A stretch of DNA of 64,000 bases from Nostoc linckia NIES-25 (GCF_002368035.1 NZ_AP018222.1:6161784-6225783); one strand, 5' to 3'. Positions 37,126 to 45,962 are shown, numbered from the stretch's first letter. Notes: generated by a model from the sequence alone, not told the origin. A program made the numbers and translations.

Positions 37126-37252
37126 TATAGGACTCTTATTTGATTTTTGAAAAATACGTAGGGTGCGTTATGCCGTAGGCTAACGCACCGTCCAAAGACT
37201 TTCGTGCGTTACGCTACTTAGATTTTTTCACAAATCAAATCGCATTCCTATA
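37126..37252. mobile_element. 127-bp MITE-like element with TATAGGA ends
   Basis: TATAGGACTCTTATTTGATT at the left and its imperfect complement at the right (about 37222-37252, ending TTCCTATA) form roughly 29-bp terminal inverted repeats. The interior has a second palindrome (GTAGGGTGCGTTATGCC with GGCTAACGCACC). A TA dinucleotide at each end fits TA target duplication of IS630/Tc1-type elements; that assignment is inference. Confidence 0.6.
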
Positions 37253-37265
37253 CGCTATTAATAAT

Positions 37266-38054
37266 TTAAGCTCCCATCCCAGAATAGCGCTTCAAACCCG
37301 CACGCCAAAGCAAGCGATTCGCACCCAAAAATATTAATATCCAACCCACCATTGAGAAAAATCCTCGCCATACATCCGCGGGTAGGCCTACCAAAATACT
37401 TGCAGGAAAATCAACCAAATAAGGGAAAGGCGTAAACATGACTATTTTCCGTACAGGTTCTGGAAAAACTTCTAAAGGTGCTATCAAACCAGATAAAAAC
37501 AGATAAAACAACAACCAAAAATTTTCTAAAGCACTAGCCCGTTCTGTCCAAAAAGCCAACATGGCAAAGGTGTACTGAATTATAAAACGCAAAGTAAAAG
37601 CCAGCATTACAGCCAATGTAAATAGTAAAAATTGGCTTAAACTTGGTAACCAGAAAGCTTGAGGATAAAGAATAAAAAATAATCCCATTAATAAAAAAGC
37701 AAAGCTTAAACGGGCAAATCTTTCAGAAATATGCCCCGCAAGATGATGCCATACTGGATCGATTGGTTGTAGCAATCTGGGCGAAAGCTTGCCTTCTACC
37801 ACCTCTCTTTCAAAATCCCAAATTACCCAAGCCACGGTAAATTGCCTGACAATAAAAACGGTAATGAAGTAACGGGCAAAATCTACAGGTGATAGTCCAA
37901 ACTGCCCACCCTGGGCTGCTTGTATCCAGATACCCATGAGGATAATCGGCAAAGTTCCAGCCAAAACCCATAAAAGTAGTTCTGCTCGATATTCAACCAT
38001 ATAGGCATAGTATACAGAGAGAAAAGTTAAGGCTTTTCTGATTATCCGCTTCAT
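37266..38054 (-). CDS. ABC-2 type transporter permease (DUF990-like)
   Basis: 262 residues with about six membrane helices and short loops. The motif WVIWDFEREVVEGKLSPRLL followed by QPIDPVWHHL is typical of this ABC-2 permease group, which partners with an ATPase of the kind encoded just upstream. Two similar permeases normally form a heterodimer; only one is seen here, so the partner may be elsewhere. The substrate is unknown; members are exporters of drugs, lipids or glycans. It is the second gene of the operon after 38132-39115, with a 77-bp gap. Confidence 0.82.
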   Translation of the reverse strand: MKRIIRKALTFLSVYYAYMVEYRAELLLWVLAGTLPIILMGIWIQAAQGGQFGLSPVDFARYFITVFIVRQFTVAWVIWDFEREVVEGKLSPRLLQPIDPVWHHLAGHISERFARLSFAFLLMGLFFILYPQAFWLPSLSQFLLFTLAVMLAFTLRFIIQYTFAMLAFWTERASALENFWLLFYLFLSGLIAPLEVFPEPVRKIVMFTPFPYLVDFPASILVGLPADVWRGFFSMVGWILIFLGANRLLWRAGLKRYSGMGA

Positions 38055-38106
38055 CTATTTACTTCCCAAAACAAAGATTATTCAACACCCAGAATTTAGA
38101 CTTCTT

Positions 38107-38135
38107 GTAGAGACAAGGGTTAATCGCGTTTCTAC
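38107..38135. repeat. Dispersed palindrome overlapping a stop codon
   Basis: A variant of the GTAGAGAC palindrome (28 bases, arms GTAGAGAC and GTTTCTAC). The right arm covers the TAG stop of the ABC ATPase gene (38132-38134), leaving little mature intergenic spacer. Confidence 0.7.
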
Positions 38136-39115
38136 TCCACCACCCCCGCCTGAAAAACTTGCCCAATCACCTGTTCTATAGGCGGTTCAGTAACTGTTAA
38201 ATCAATTACCTCTAAATCTGCCAAAATCTTAGATACAGTGCGAGTAAGCGCCTCTCGTGGCACCAGAAAACGCACTGTTCGCCCTTCTAGGAGTTGCACA
38301 TCACCATAGGTCATGAGTTTTTGTATAGCTAGAGGTTGGGCTAACTCGATATCGACTTCGCGGTAAGGAGCGAAACGTTCTAACAGTCCATCTAAGCTAC
38401 CGTCATACATTAGGCTTCCTTGATGAATCAATAGCACCCGTTGACACAAGGCTGTGATATCAGCCATGTAATGGCTCGTTAACAGCACTGTAGCTTGATA
38501 AATTTGATTGTACTCGCGCAAGAAGTCGCGCACCGCCGCTTGAGCATTGACATCTAGTCCCAGAGTTGGTTCATCTAGAAACAATACCTGGGGACGGTGC
38601 AAAAGTGCTGCCAATAGTTCTGCCTTCATGCGCTCGCCTAAAGACAACTTACGCACTGGTTGGGTAAGCTTACCTTCCAAGGAAAGCATTTCTGTTAATT
38701 CTCCTACCCGCCGCTGGAACTCTTTATCGGAGATGTTGTACACAGCAGCATTAATTTTCAAAGAATCTAGCGCTGGTAAATCCCAGATTAACTGCTGCTT
38801 TTGCCCCATCACCAAAGTAATTTTTTGCAAAAATGCTTCTTGGCGACGAAAGGGGACTTGTCCAGCAACTCTGACTGTACCACTCGAAGGATGAATCAGC
38901 CCCGTGAGCATTTTGAGTGTAGTGGTTTTACCAGCACCATTTGGCCCCAAAAACCCCACTACTTCACCAGGAGCAATTTCAAAGGAAACATCGCGAACTG
39001 CTTGAATTGTGCGGTAGGTGCGGCGAAAAAAGTGGCTAATTGTGCCTTTAATACCCGGATTTTTTACCGCCACAGGATAAGATTTGCTTAGCTTTTCAAC
39101 AACGATAATTGACAT
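38132..39115 (-). CDS. ABC transporter ATP-binding protein
   Basis: 327 residues from the ATG at 39115 (MSIIVVEKLSKSYP); a TTG 12 bases upstream is unlikely. Walker A is GPNGAGKTTT, the Q-loop is VMGQKQQL, the signature is LSLGERMKAELLAALL and Walker B/D-loop is VLFLDEPTLGLD. The H-loop is LTSHYMAD. This is the ATPase half of an ABC-2-type exporter of unknown substrate, matching the DUF990-type permease that follows. Its ~40-residue insert (KNPGIKGTISHFFRR) before Walker A is usual in this subgroup. Confidence 0.92.
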   Translation of the reverse strand: MSIIVVEKLSKSYPVAVKNPGIKGTISHFFRRTYRTIQAVRDVSFEIAPGEVVGFLGPNGAGKTTTLKMLTGLIHPSSGTVRVAGQVPFRRQEAFLQKITLVMGQKQQLIWDLPALDSLKINAAVYNISDKEFQRRVGELTEMLSLEGKLTQPVRKLSLGERMKAELLAALLHRPQVLFLDEPTLGLDVNAQAAVRDFLREYNQIYQATVLLTSHYMADITALCQRVLLIHQGSLMYDGSLDGLLERFAPYREVDIELAQPLAIQKLMTYGDVQLLEGRTVRFLVPREALTRTVSKILADLEVIDLTVTEPPIEQVIGQVFQAGVVE

Positions 39116-39127
39116 ATTTTTTATCAA

Positions 39128-39548
39128 ACAGAATTCAGGAGTCAGGAGTCAGAATACAGGAAAGGTATTTATGTAGGACTGGCGGATAGCGCAGCGTAAA
39201 GCCTTCTCTACGAGAGGCTTCTCAACGAGAGGCTTCTCTACGAGAGGCTTCGCCAACGCCAACGCCAACGGCATAGCTTCTCTACGAGACGCTCTTGCTA
39301 GCTTGCTTAAGAGTAGGGGTACGCTTAGAGCGAGTCCGCGAACGTCTGAATAATCGGCGTTTTTGCACCCCCACCAAATCTACGATTTGGTGGTGCAACA
39401 ATGAGCGTGGCGGGTCTGAATCCCCTACTGATAGCGCAGCGTTAGCGAGTCTTGCCTACAGCACCCCAAGGGCGAACGAGCATCAAGATTGCTGAATTCT
39501 GAATTCTGTATTCTGTATTCTTCTTCAATGACTCTAAAAGCATCAATT
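39128..39548. repeat. Mosaic of short tandem and palindromic repeats
   Basis: Units of TTCTCTACGAGAGGC (15 bp, about 39200-39250) are followed by GCCAACGCCAACGCC, then the hairpin CACCAAAT/ATTTGGTG (about 39372-39393). The block is bracketed by inverted AGAATTCAGG-type and CTGAATTCTG-type repeats. No gene is supported; the small frame at 39295-39495 is built from repeats. Confidence 0.7.
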
Positions 39549-41195
39549 TTACCGTAAACGTCCCGATCGCAGCGTACTAATAATTAGCCACAAACCCAAT
39601 AAACTAGCGGCTGCAAACAAAGCGCTGCTTAAAAAAGATAGCTGCGCTGTCTGCGCTCTGGTAGTAATAATTGCTGCTCCCATAATTAGGGAACCCACCA
39701 AAATGCTAAAAGATAATCGGTTAGCAGCGTCGTCCATAGTCCGCCGCACGCCATCTAAGCCTCGCAGTGATAAATTCCACTGTAGGGTTTCGGAGGTAAC
39801 TCGGTCTAATAATAGTTCAATTTGTCGGGGAGATTGCAAAGACAGACTTTTAAGATCTAAGGCTGTTCTTAAGAGCGATCGCACTGGATTATCCCCTAAT
39901 AACTGCCGACGAAACAAGTCTGTGATTAATGGCTTGACTTCATCAAAAAAATTAAGCTCTGGGTTGAATGTCCGCGCTACACCCTCTAAATTCGCCAGGG
40001 TTTTGGCATACAATCCCATATTGCTAGGTAATCTAATTTTATTGTTGCGGGCTACTTGTAAAACTTCATAAATTATCTGACTGAAGTTGATTTGCGTAAG
40101 GCTGACATTATGATATTTCCGCAGCATCCGGTCATAATCATTTTCTAACCGCGACAAAATTACTGGCTGAGCAGAATCTGAGAGCTGCAAAGTTAACTGA
40201 GCGCACCTTTGAGCATCCAAATCAACGATCGCCAACAACATTTCTGTTAATATCTGCTGTGTACGCGGATCGAGTCGTCCCACCATCCCACAGTCTAAAA
40301 GCGCAACCCGACCATCTTTGAGATAAAACAAGTTACCTGGATGGGGATCGGCATGAAAAAATCCATCTATATATAGTTGCTGAAAAAATACCCTAAATAA
40401 TAAAGTAGTTATTTCTTTACGCTCTACGGCAGGGTCTTTGCCATTGTTGCTGTTGTTCAAATCTGCCGAGAGGAAGGGCACCCCGTCCAACCATTCCATT
40501 ACCAGCAATTTTTCTGTGGTCAAATCCCAATAAATTTCCGCAACCACTATTTGTTTGGGATCGTACCAGCGACTATTGGATAAGTTACGTCGCAGTTGGT
40601 CAGTAAAACTTGCTTCTCGTGTAAAATCTAATTCAGCTTCCAGAGCTTTGGTAAATTCTTCCGCAATGGACTTGATTTCGTAGGTTTGCCCAAAATCAGT
40701 ACGCGCTACTAAATCGGCAATACCTTGAATTAAAGCAATATCTTGGCCAATAGTCAGATCGATCCCCGGACGCTGCACTTTGAGAGCGACTTCCCGACCA
40801 TCTACCAATGTAGCTCTGTGCGTCTGGGCAATCGAACCCGCTGCTACTGGAACGGGATTGATTGTACTGAAAGTTTCTGCTAGTGGACGTTTTAGCTCTT
40901 TACGAATGACTATTTCCACCTCCGACCAAGGAACTGGCGGTACCTCATCTTGGAGGGTTGACAGTTCTTCTATGTAAGATGCGCCAAGTAAATCTGGACG
41001 GGTGGAGAGTAGCTGACCGAGTTTGACATAGACTGGCCCTAAATCTACAAGAATATTTTTTAAAACCGCAGGTGTAGGTAGCTGGGGTTCATCAGCTTTG
41101 CCACCAGTCAGCAACCTTCGCATATAGTCCCAGCCATTGCGAAGGAAGACTTCAATAATTTCTCGTTGACGGGGAACAGTTTGAGTTAGGAACAT
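39549..41195 (-). CDS. AarF/UbiB/ABC1 family kinase-like protein
   Basis: 548 residues. The family's KxGQ motif is YVKLGQLLSTRPDLL (about residues 56-70), the Ala-rich nucleotide loop is AAGSIAQTH, and the catalytic-like FFHADPHPGN and LLDCGMVG motifs follow. Two membrane segments close the protein (about 495-515 and 520-542). These atypical kinases act in isoprenoid quinone or lipid metabolism and stress responses; cyanobacteria encode several with unclear roles. The ATG at 41195 gives the usual start. Low-complexity repeats separate it from manC. Confidence 0.9.
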   Translation of the reverse strand: MFLTQTVPRQREIIEVFLRNGWDYMRRLLTGGKADEPQLPTPAVLKNILVDLGPVYVKLGQLLSTRPDLLGASYIEELSTLQDEVPPVPWSEVEIVIRKELKRPLAETFSTINPVPVAAGSIAQTHRATLVDGREVALKVQRPGIDLTIGQDIALIQGIADLVARTDFGQTYEIKSIAEEFTKALEAELDFTREASFTDQLRRNLSNSRWYDPKQIVVAEIYWDLTTEKLLVMEWLDGVPFLSADLNNSNNGKDPAVERKEITTLLFRVFFQQLYIDGFFHADPHPGNLFYLKDGRVALLDCGMVGRLDPRTQQILTEMLLAIVDLDAQRCAQLTLQLSDSAQPVILSRLENDYDRMLRKYHNVSLTQINFSQIIYEVLQVARNNKIRLPSNMGLYAKTLANLEGVARTFNPELNFFDEVKPLITDLFRRQLLGDNPVRSLLRTALDLKSLSLQSPRQIELLLDRVTSETLQWNLSLRGLDGVRRTMDDAANRLSFSILVGSLIMGAAIITTRAQTAQLSFLSSALFAAASLLGLWLIISTLRSGRLR

Positions 41196-41214
41196 TTTGG
41201 GATGTGGGGAGTGT

Positions 41215-41380
41215 GGAAAGATGAGGGAGCAGGGGGAGCAGGGGGAGCAGGGGGGCAGGGGAAAAGGTTAAAGGGAAAAGGTTAAAGGGAAAAGGGAAAA
41301 GGGATAAATTTAATCTTTCTCCTTTTCCCCTTACCCCTTTCCCTTTCCCCATGCCCCATGCCCCATGCCCCATGCCCAAT
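41215..41380. repeat. Low-complexity repeat block
   Basis: GGGAGCAGGGGGAGCAGGGG units, then AAAGGTTAAAGGGAAAAGG units, the inverted core ATAAATTTAATCTTTC, and four CCATGCC repeats. It shares its core with the blocks at 27500 and 34890. Confidence 0.8.
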
Positions 41381-41464
41381 ACCCAATACATAATGCTCCC
41401 TTTTTCAACATTCAAGTTATAATGAGAAAATAGACTTTTTAGCCTCTGCCAAGGGTTTTAACTT

Positions 41465-42529
41465 TTACAGCAGGTCGGTGAATCGGGAATCGCTCTGGAG
41501 AATTTTCAGGATCTGCTTAATTTCCTGGGTACGTTCTTTTTTAACAACGAGGGTGACGTTGCGATCGCGCACAATCACCACATCGTCTAAACCAATAGTA
41601 ACAACTACATCCTCTGGATTTGAAGCATAAATAATTGCCCCCTCAGTATCTAGTCCTACGTGGGTAGCAAGCTCTACATTGGGAGTCTCTTCTGTTTTCA
41701 GTAAGCGTTCGATCGCATTCCAATCTCCTAAATCGTCCCAACCAAAGTCAACTGGTAAAACGTATGCTAGACTTGTCTTTTCCATGAGTGCATAGTCTAT
41801 ACTCTTCTTAGGTAACTGGGGATAGACATTAGGCCCCTGTTGTTGTAATGGTTCGATGATTTCTGGAGCATGGGTGTGTAGTTCCTTGAGAACAACTCCT
41901 GCCCGGAAGACGAACATGCCACTATTCCAGCTAAAACGTCCCGTAGATAAAAAAGTTTCTGCTATTTCACGGTTGGGCTTTTCAGTAAAGCGGTTGACGT
42001 GATAAGCTGGCAACTCATTAAAGCTACCTATTTTTTCACCTTGTTCAATGTAACCGTAACCGGTTGATGGAAAAGTAGGCTTGATCCCCAGTGTGACGAT
42101 GGCTTCTGTGGTCGTCGCCAGTTGCACAGCTGCACTTAGCGTGCGTGCAAACGCCTCTTGGTCGGCAATCCAGTGGTCAGCGGGGAAAAAGCCAATAACA
42201 GCATCTTCTCCATAACGTTGTTTGATTTCTAAACTTGTCCAAGCAACGGCGGCGGCGGTGTCTCTTCCTTCTGACTCAATTAGTAAGTTCCCAGATGGTA
42301 GATCGGGTAATTGTTCTCGTACTCCTTGGGCTATCTGACTAGAAGTGATTACCCACAAGAAATCCCACCCGCCAGCGAGTTTTAACAACCGATCGGCGGT
42401 TGCTTGTAATAAGCTTCTAGAGCTACCATCAAGACTTAAAAATTGTTTGGGTCGGTCTCGCCGGCTTAAAGGCCAAAAACGTTCGCCCTTACCACCAGCA
42501 AGGATTACAGGGAACAATAAAGTATTCAT
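41465..42529 (-). CDS. Mannose-1-phosphate guanylyltransferase
   Basis: 354 residues from the ATG at 42529 (MNTLLFPVILAGGKGERFWP); a GTG 12 bases upstream is possible but less usual. It makes GDP-mannose from GTP and mannose-1-phosphate. The nucleotide-binding motif is ILAGGKGERFWPLSRRDRPK, and the metal/sugar region includes FFPADHWI and VNRFTEKPN. The C-terminal half has the FGWDDLGDWNA stretch of ManC enzymes. It lacks the PMI domain of dual-function ManA/ManC proteins. It presumably feeds surface glycan synthesis and is divergent from the LCP gene. Confidence 0.93.
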   Translation of the reverse strand: MNTLLFPVILAGGKGERFWPLSRRDRPKQFLSLDGSSRSLLQATADRLLKLAGGWDFLWVITSSQIAQGVREQLPDLPSGNLLIESEGRDTAAAVAWTSLEIKQRYGEDAVIGFFPADHWIADQEAFARTLSAAVQLATTTEAIVTLGIKPTFPSTGYGYIEQGEKIGSFNELPAYHVNRFTEKPNREIAETFLSTGRFSWNSGMFVFRAGVVLKELHTHAPEIIEPLQQQGPNVYPQLPKKSIDYALMEKTSLAYVLPVDFGWDDLGDWNAIERLLKTEETPNVELATHVGLDTEGAIIYASNPEDVVVTIGLDDVVIVRDRNVTLVVKKERTQEIKQILKILQSDSRFTDLL

Positions 42530-42644
42530 GTTGTCATACACGTCTACTGAAGAACATTACAAGTTTACAGTGAGGTTTTCCACTGGCAATATTTGTAGCT
42601 TGCATTAACATACTTTTAGGGAGTGGTTCAGTGGGGAGATAATC

Positions 42645-44159
42645 GTGATAAAACAAGTCGAATGGTCGGAAAATCAGGTCACATCAGGGCAAGTAGTATT
42701 TGAAGATGAAGTGCGATCGCCGGAACTCGAACATCCGGAAAATCAAGCAACACTTCCATTAGTAGCAGACCCCCAAGAAGAGGTCGAACTCCAAGCGCCA
42801 GCAAATACCAACCGTAGCGTTGTCGAATCGGTGGGTGCAATTCCCAATCAGCTTTATGAGAGATTGGGCTTAACCATGCCTCGCTGGCTGTTATGGTTCA
42901 TGACGATTGTTATCGGCATCATTTTATCTGGGCTGCTGGTGTCAACGTTAGCGTTATGGACTCCTTTATGGAGCAATTTAGATCGAGCAGATGATGATTT
43001 AGGAACCGGTACTAAGGACGAGCAAAAAATCCCACTACCGGGCGAGCTATGGAGCAAAATTTCTCAGTACAAGCTTTCACGACCCATGAACATCCTAATT
43101 ATGGGGATTGAACCAGTCAGCGGTACCGTTGATGGTTCGCCAGAAAGCTTTGCTGGTAAAAGCGACTCTATGCTCCTAGTACGGCTCAATCCTAATGAAA
43201 AATCTGTACGGGTGCTTTCCATCCCCAGAGATACGATGATTGCGATCCCAGAAAAGGGAGAAAAGGGTTTAACTAAAGTATCTGATGCCAATGCCCAAGG
43301 CGGCCCAGTCTTGGCTGCACGGGTAGTTAGCCGTACTTTAAACAATGCCCCAATCGATCGCTATATTCGCATTTCTACCAGCGGTTTACGCCAGTTAGTC
43401 GATCAATTAGGCGGAGTTGAAGTCTTTGTTCCCCAATCAATGGAATATAAGGACTCCAGCAGCCAGCTGTCGATTAATTTGGTTAGTGGTTGGCAAACCC
43501 TCAACGGCGAACAAGCAGAACAGTTTGCTCGGTTCCGCGAACCAGGTTTGGGAGATTTGCCAAGGGTGCAGCGTCAGCAAGCACTCATCGCAGCACTGCT
43601 GCAACGCCTCAATAGCCCCACTCTCTTACCCAGGTTGCCTCAATTAACTCGCCTCATGCGAAAATACTTTGACACCAACCTGAAAATGGAAGAAATGATG
43701 GCGTTGGTGAATTTCGGTCTGAACTTAGATCGAGATAACTTCCAAATGACCGTTTTGCCTGGTACCTTTAGCCGCTTTAGCAAAGACCCTGATAGCTATT
43801 GGCTGAACATGACAGGACAACAAAGCCTGCTGAATGATTATGTTGGGGTAAATGTACCTGGTCTTAAGCCAGATATGCGCCGGGTTCCTAACCTCAAAAT
43901 TGCTATTCAAAATGCTTCCAATCAACCTCAATTAACTGAAAAAGTTATTGCTTATCTTAAACAGAAAGGCTTTACTAATATTTACAAAGTTCCTGATTGG
44001 CCAGATACCCAACGTCAAACTCAGATTGTTGTCCAAAAAGGCAACCGACGAGTTGGGGCTGATTTGCAACAAATCTTAGGTTTGGGTCAAATCGAGGTAG
44101 CGGCTATTGGTGATTTAGAATCTGACCTCACAATTCGTATTGGGAAAGATTGGAAATAG
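42645..44159 (+). CDS. LytR-CpsA-Psr (LCP) family protein with LytR_C domain
   Basis: 504 residues starting at GTG 42645, preceded by GGGGAG 7 bases upstream. Residues 1-75 are cytosolic and acidic. One membrane helix spans about 80-105 (LLWFMTIVIGIILSGLLVST). The LCP catalytic domain follows (KSDSMLLVRLNPNEKSVRVL, then PRDTMIAIP and RFREPGLGDLPRVQRQQ). A LytR_C domain ends the protein (LKIAIQNASNQPQLTEKV). LCP enzymes attach anionic glycopolymers to the cell wall; in cyanobacteria the acceptor and polymer are not established. It is divergent from manC, which could share a glycan pathway. Confidence 0.92.
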   Translation: MIKQVEWSENQVTSGQVVFEDEVRSPELEHPENQATLPLVADPQEEVELQAPANTNRSVVESVGAIPNQLYERLGLTMPRWLLWFMTIVIGIILSGLLVSTLALWTPLWSNLDRADDDLGTGTKDEQKIPLPGELWSKISQYKLSRPMNILIMGIEPVSGTVDGSPESFAGKSDSMLLVRLNPNEKSVRVLSIPRDTMIAIPEKGEKGLTKVSDANAQGGPVLAARVVSRTLNNAPIDRYIRISTSGLRQLVDQLGGVEVFVPQSMEYKDSSSQLSINLVSGWQTLNGEQAEQFARFREPGLGDLPRVQRQQALIAALLQRLNSPTLLPRLPQLTRLMRKYFDTNLKMEEMMALVNFGLNLDRDNFQMTVLPGTFSRFSKDPDSYWLNMTGQQSLLNDYVGVNVPGLKPDMRRVPNLKIAIQNASNQPQLTEKVIAYLKQKGFTNIYKVPDWPDTQRQTQIVVQKGNRRVGADLQQILGLGQIEVAAIGDLESDLTIRIGKDWK

Positions 44160-44164
44160 TCATT

Positions 44165-44350
44165 AGACCTCTTGCATAAATCAAAAAGAAGAACCCCACC
44201 CCGCCAAAGCTACGCTTTGTCTCCCCTCCCCTTGCTAAGGGGAGGGGTTGGGGGTGGGGTTTTGCAAGAGGTCTATTGGGCATTCCCTTCCATTTCTGCC
44301 TTATATTTCAACATGGTACAAAGTTGGGGGTGGGGTTTTGCAAGAGGTCT
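44165..44350. mobile_element. MITE-like element with AGACCTCTTGCA ends and a duplicated right end
   Basis: AGACCTCTTGCA at 44165-44176 faces TGCAAGAGGTCT at 44263-44274, giving a 110-bp element with 12-bp perfect ends. A second copy of the right end, with its 38-base approach GTTGGGGGTGGGGTTTTGCA, lies at 44323-44350, so the right end occurs twice. The interior has the GGGGAGGGG/CCCCTCCCC palindrome. No coding capacity. Confidence 0.75.
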
Positions 44351-44459
44351 ATTGGGCATTGCATTAGTCATTGAACAAATGATAAACCGCAAGTTATGAG
44401 CGTCGGCTTCCGGCGCTCATCGCTTTGTAAGATATAACTAATGACTAATAATTAAAGTT

Positions 44460-44966
44460 ATGAAAAAGATTTTATTCCGCTTTTTGGGTTTGATTGTGAT
44501 TTTGATACTAGCAGTTATGTGGATAGTACTTAATCCAAAACCTGCTTTTGCTCAACTAAACACAATCAACTACAACAGTACAAATTTGGAAAATCGCGAT
44601 TTTTCCCATACTGATTTGGCGGGTGTAACTTTTGTCGCGGCAGAAATGCGAGGGGCAAATTTTCAAGGCGCGAATTTAACCAACGCAATTCTAACTAAAG
44701 GAGTTTTATTAAAAGCAAATCTAGAAGACGCGAACTTGACAGGTGCTTTAGTCGATCGCGTAACTATGGATGGTGCTAATCTGAAAAATGCCATTTTTAC
44801 AGAAGCAACTTTAACCCGCAGCCGTTTTTATGATGCTGATGTCACTGGCGCTGATTTTAGCGATGCTTTAATTGACCGCTATCAAGTGTCGCTATTGTGT
44901 GAAAGAGCCGATGGCGTAAATCCAGTTACAGGTGTGTCAACGCGAGATAGTTTGGGTTGTAGGTAG
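44460..44966 (+). CDS. Exported pentapeptide-repeat protein
   Basis: 168 residues. Residues 1-31 form a signal peptide (FRFLGLIVILILAVMWIVL, then PAFAQ). From residue 38 to 140 runs a pentapeptide-repeat beta-helix with the A(D/N)LxX pattern, for example ANFQGANLTNAILTKG. The end has a Cys pair (CERADGVNPVTGVSTRDSLGC) that could form a disulfide, as in thylakoid-lumen pentapeptide proteins. Its function is unknown. It is monocistronic; the hairpin ATGAGCGTCGG/CCGGCGCTCAT at 44396-44420 lies upstream. Confidence 0.82.
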   Translation: MKKILFRFLGLIVILILAVMWIVLNPKPAFAQLNTINYNSTNLENRDFSHTDLAGVTFVAAEMRGANFQGANLTNAILTKGVLLKANLEDANLTGALVDRVTMDGANLKNAIFTEATLTRSRFYDADVTGADFSDALIDRYQVSLLCERADGVNPVTGVSTRDSLGCR

Positions 44967-45138
44967 ATAATTTGAGTTTTGAGCTTCAAAACAGAGATAT
45001 CTTATTCAAAAAATGGAAAATAAATCTTGTTTCTTAAACAATATATTATTAATTATTAATTTGATTTTAATGATGAATTGGTGCGATCGCATTCCCAAAT
45101 TATCCTAAACTATATTCAGTAGAGACGAAGGTAGCAAC

Positions 45139-45210
45139 ATGACTACAACTAAACAAATAGTTACCTTTGAACAATATTTAACTTATAACGATGGCACTGA
45201 TACAGTCTAA
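45139..45210 (+). pseudogene. Truncated Uma2-family gene remnant
   Basis: 23 residues starting MTTTKQIVTFEQYLTYNDGT then ending at TAA. The sequence matches the N-terminus of Uma2 endonuclease-like proteins, whose YELVDGELV strand should follow; instead the frame stops and a repeat block begins. The upstream GTAGAGACGAAGG sequence keeps a plausible leader. A full-length but diverged Uma2 gene lies 160 bp downstream on the other strand. Confidence 0.65.
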
Positions 45211-45273
45211 GGGCGAATGCATTAACCTCTGCCATTGAAGATTAGGGATTACCAAGAAATAAATTATCCACTC

Positions 45274-45333
45274 CTGTGGGGTGGACATCTTGTCCGCCTC
45301 TTTCCACGGGCGGGCGAGACGCCCACCCCACAA
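45274..45333. repeat. Imperfect 25-bp inverted repeat
   Basis: Arms 45274-45298 and 45309-45333 pair at 20 of 25 positions, and the five mismatches are all transitions (G-U tolerant in RNA). It lies just downstream of the intact Uma2 gene and may have replaced the lost 3' part of the Uma2 remnant. Confidence 0.7.
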
Positions 45334-45371
45334 GAAAAGTTGTATATTTTTTTATTTGGAAGTTCCTTATT

Positions 45372-45962
45372 CTATGAGGCGATCGCATCTTGAGGAAAAA
45401 TCCTCCTCAAATCCAACAAGGCATCTTCAAACCCAGGAATTCCTACTTTCTCATTTGGTAAATGGATTTGCTTACTGAGATAATTAAACTTACCTTGAGC
45501 ATTTTGATAAGGTTGACTGTAACTCTCTAATTGACGAGCATTTAAATTAACAATCCAATAGTTAGCAATTCCGGCTTCTGCGTAGAGTTCTAACTTCTTT
45601 GTTTGGTCGTAATCTAGGGTTGAGTCGGAAATTTCCACAACCAAGAAAATATCTTCGGGATAGGGATGATGAGCTAAATAATCAACTTCATCTCCTCGTG
45701 CGATCGCAATATCTGGTTCAGGCTCACTATTTGATGAGAGAATAATCGGCTCTTGACAACGCACAACAGCGCGATCGCCTAAAAGTCGATCTAGTTGGCG
45801 GCAAAGTCGAGTTGTACAGAAGGTATGAGGTGTTCCCTTAGCTACCATTTTAATCAATTCTCCCCGTATTAATTCGATGCGATCGCCCTCCTTTAAAAAT
45901 CCGAGTTCAATCAACTGATGATATTCTTCAATGGTGAATCGCTTCGGTGTGACAACGCTCAT
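45372..45962 (-). CDS. Uma2-family (DUF820) putative endonuclease
   Basis: 196 residues from the ATG at 45962 (MSVVTPKRFTIEEYHQL). The PD-(D/E)xK-like core is visible: DRIELIRGELI, EPEPDIAIA, IFLVVEISDSTLDYD and KLELYAEAGIANYWIVN. These are predicted endonucleases with very many copies in cyanobacteria, of unknown role; mobility or restriction functions are guesses. It is monocistronic and faces the broken Uma2 copy. Confidence 0.85.
   Translation of the reverse strand: MSVVTPKRFTIEEYHQLIELGFLKEGDRIELIRGELIKMVAKGTPHTFCTTRLCRQLDRLLGDRAVVRCQEPIILSSNSEPEPDIAIARGDEVDYLAHHPYPEDIFLVVEISDSTLDYDQTKKLELYAEAGIANYWIVNLNARQLESYSQPYQNAQGKFNYLSKQIHLPNEKVGIPGFEDALLDLRRIFPQDAIAS

Noticed and set aside
36700..37252. 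Transposase or insertion sequence
   Set aside because: No transposase frame anywhere in the window; only non-autonomous elements are supported.
39295..39495. 66-residue frame
   Set aside because: Built entirely of dispersed repeats (GAGCGAGTCC, CACCAAAT units).
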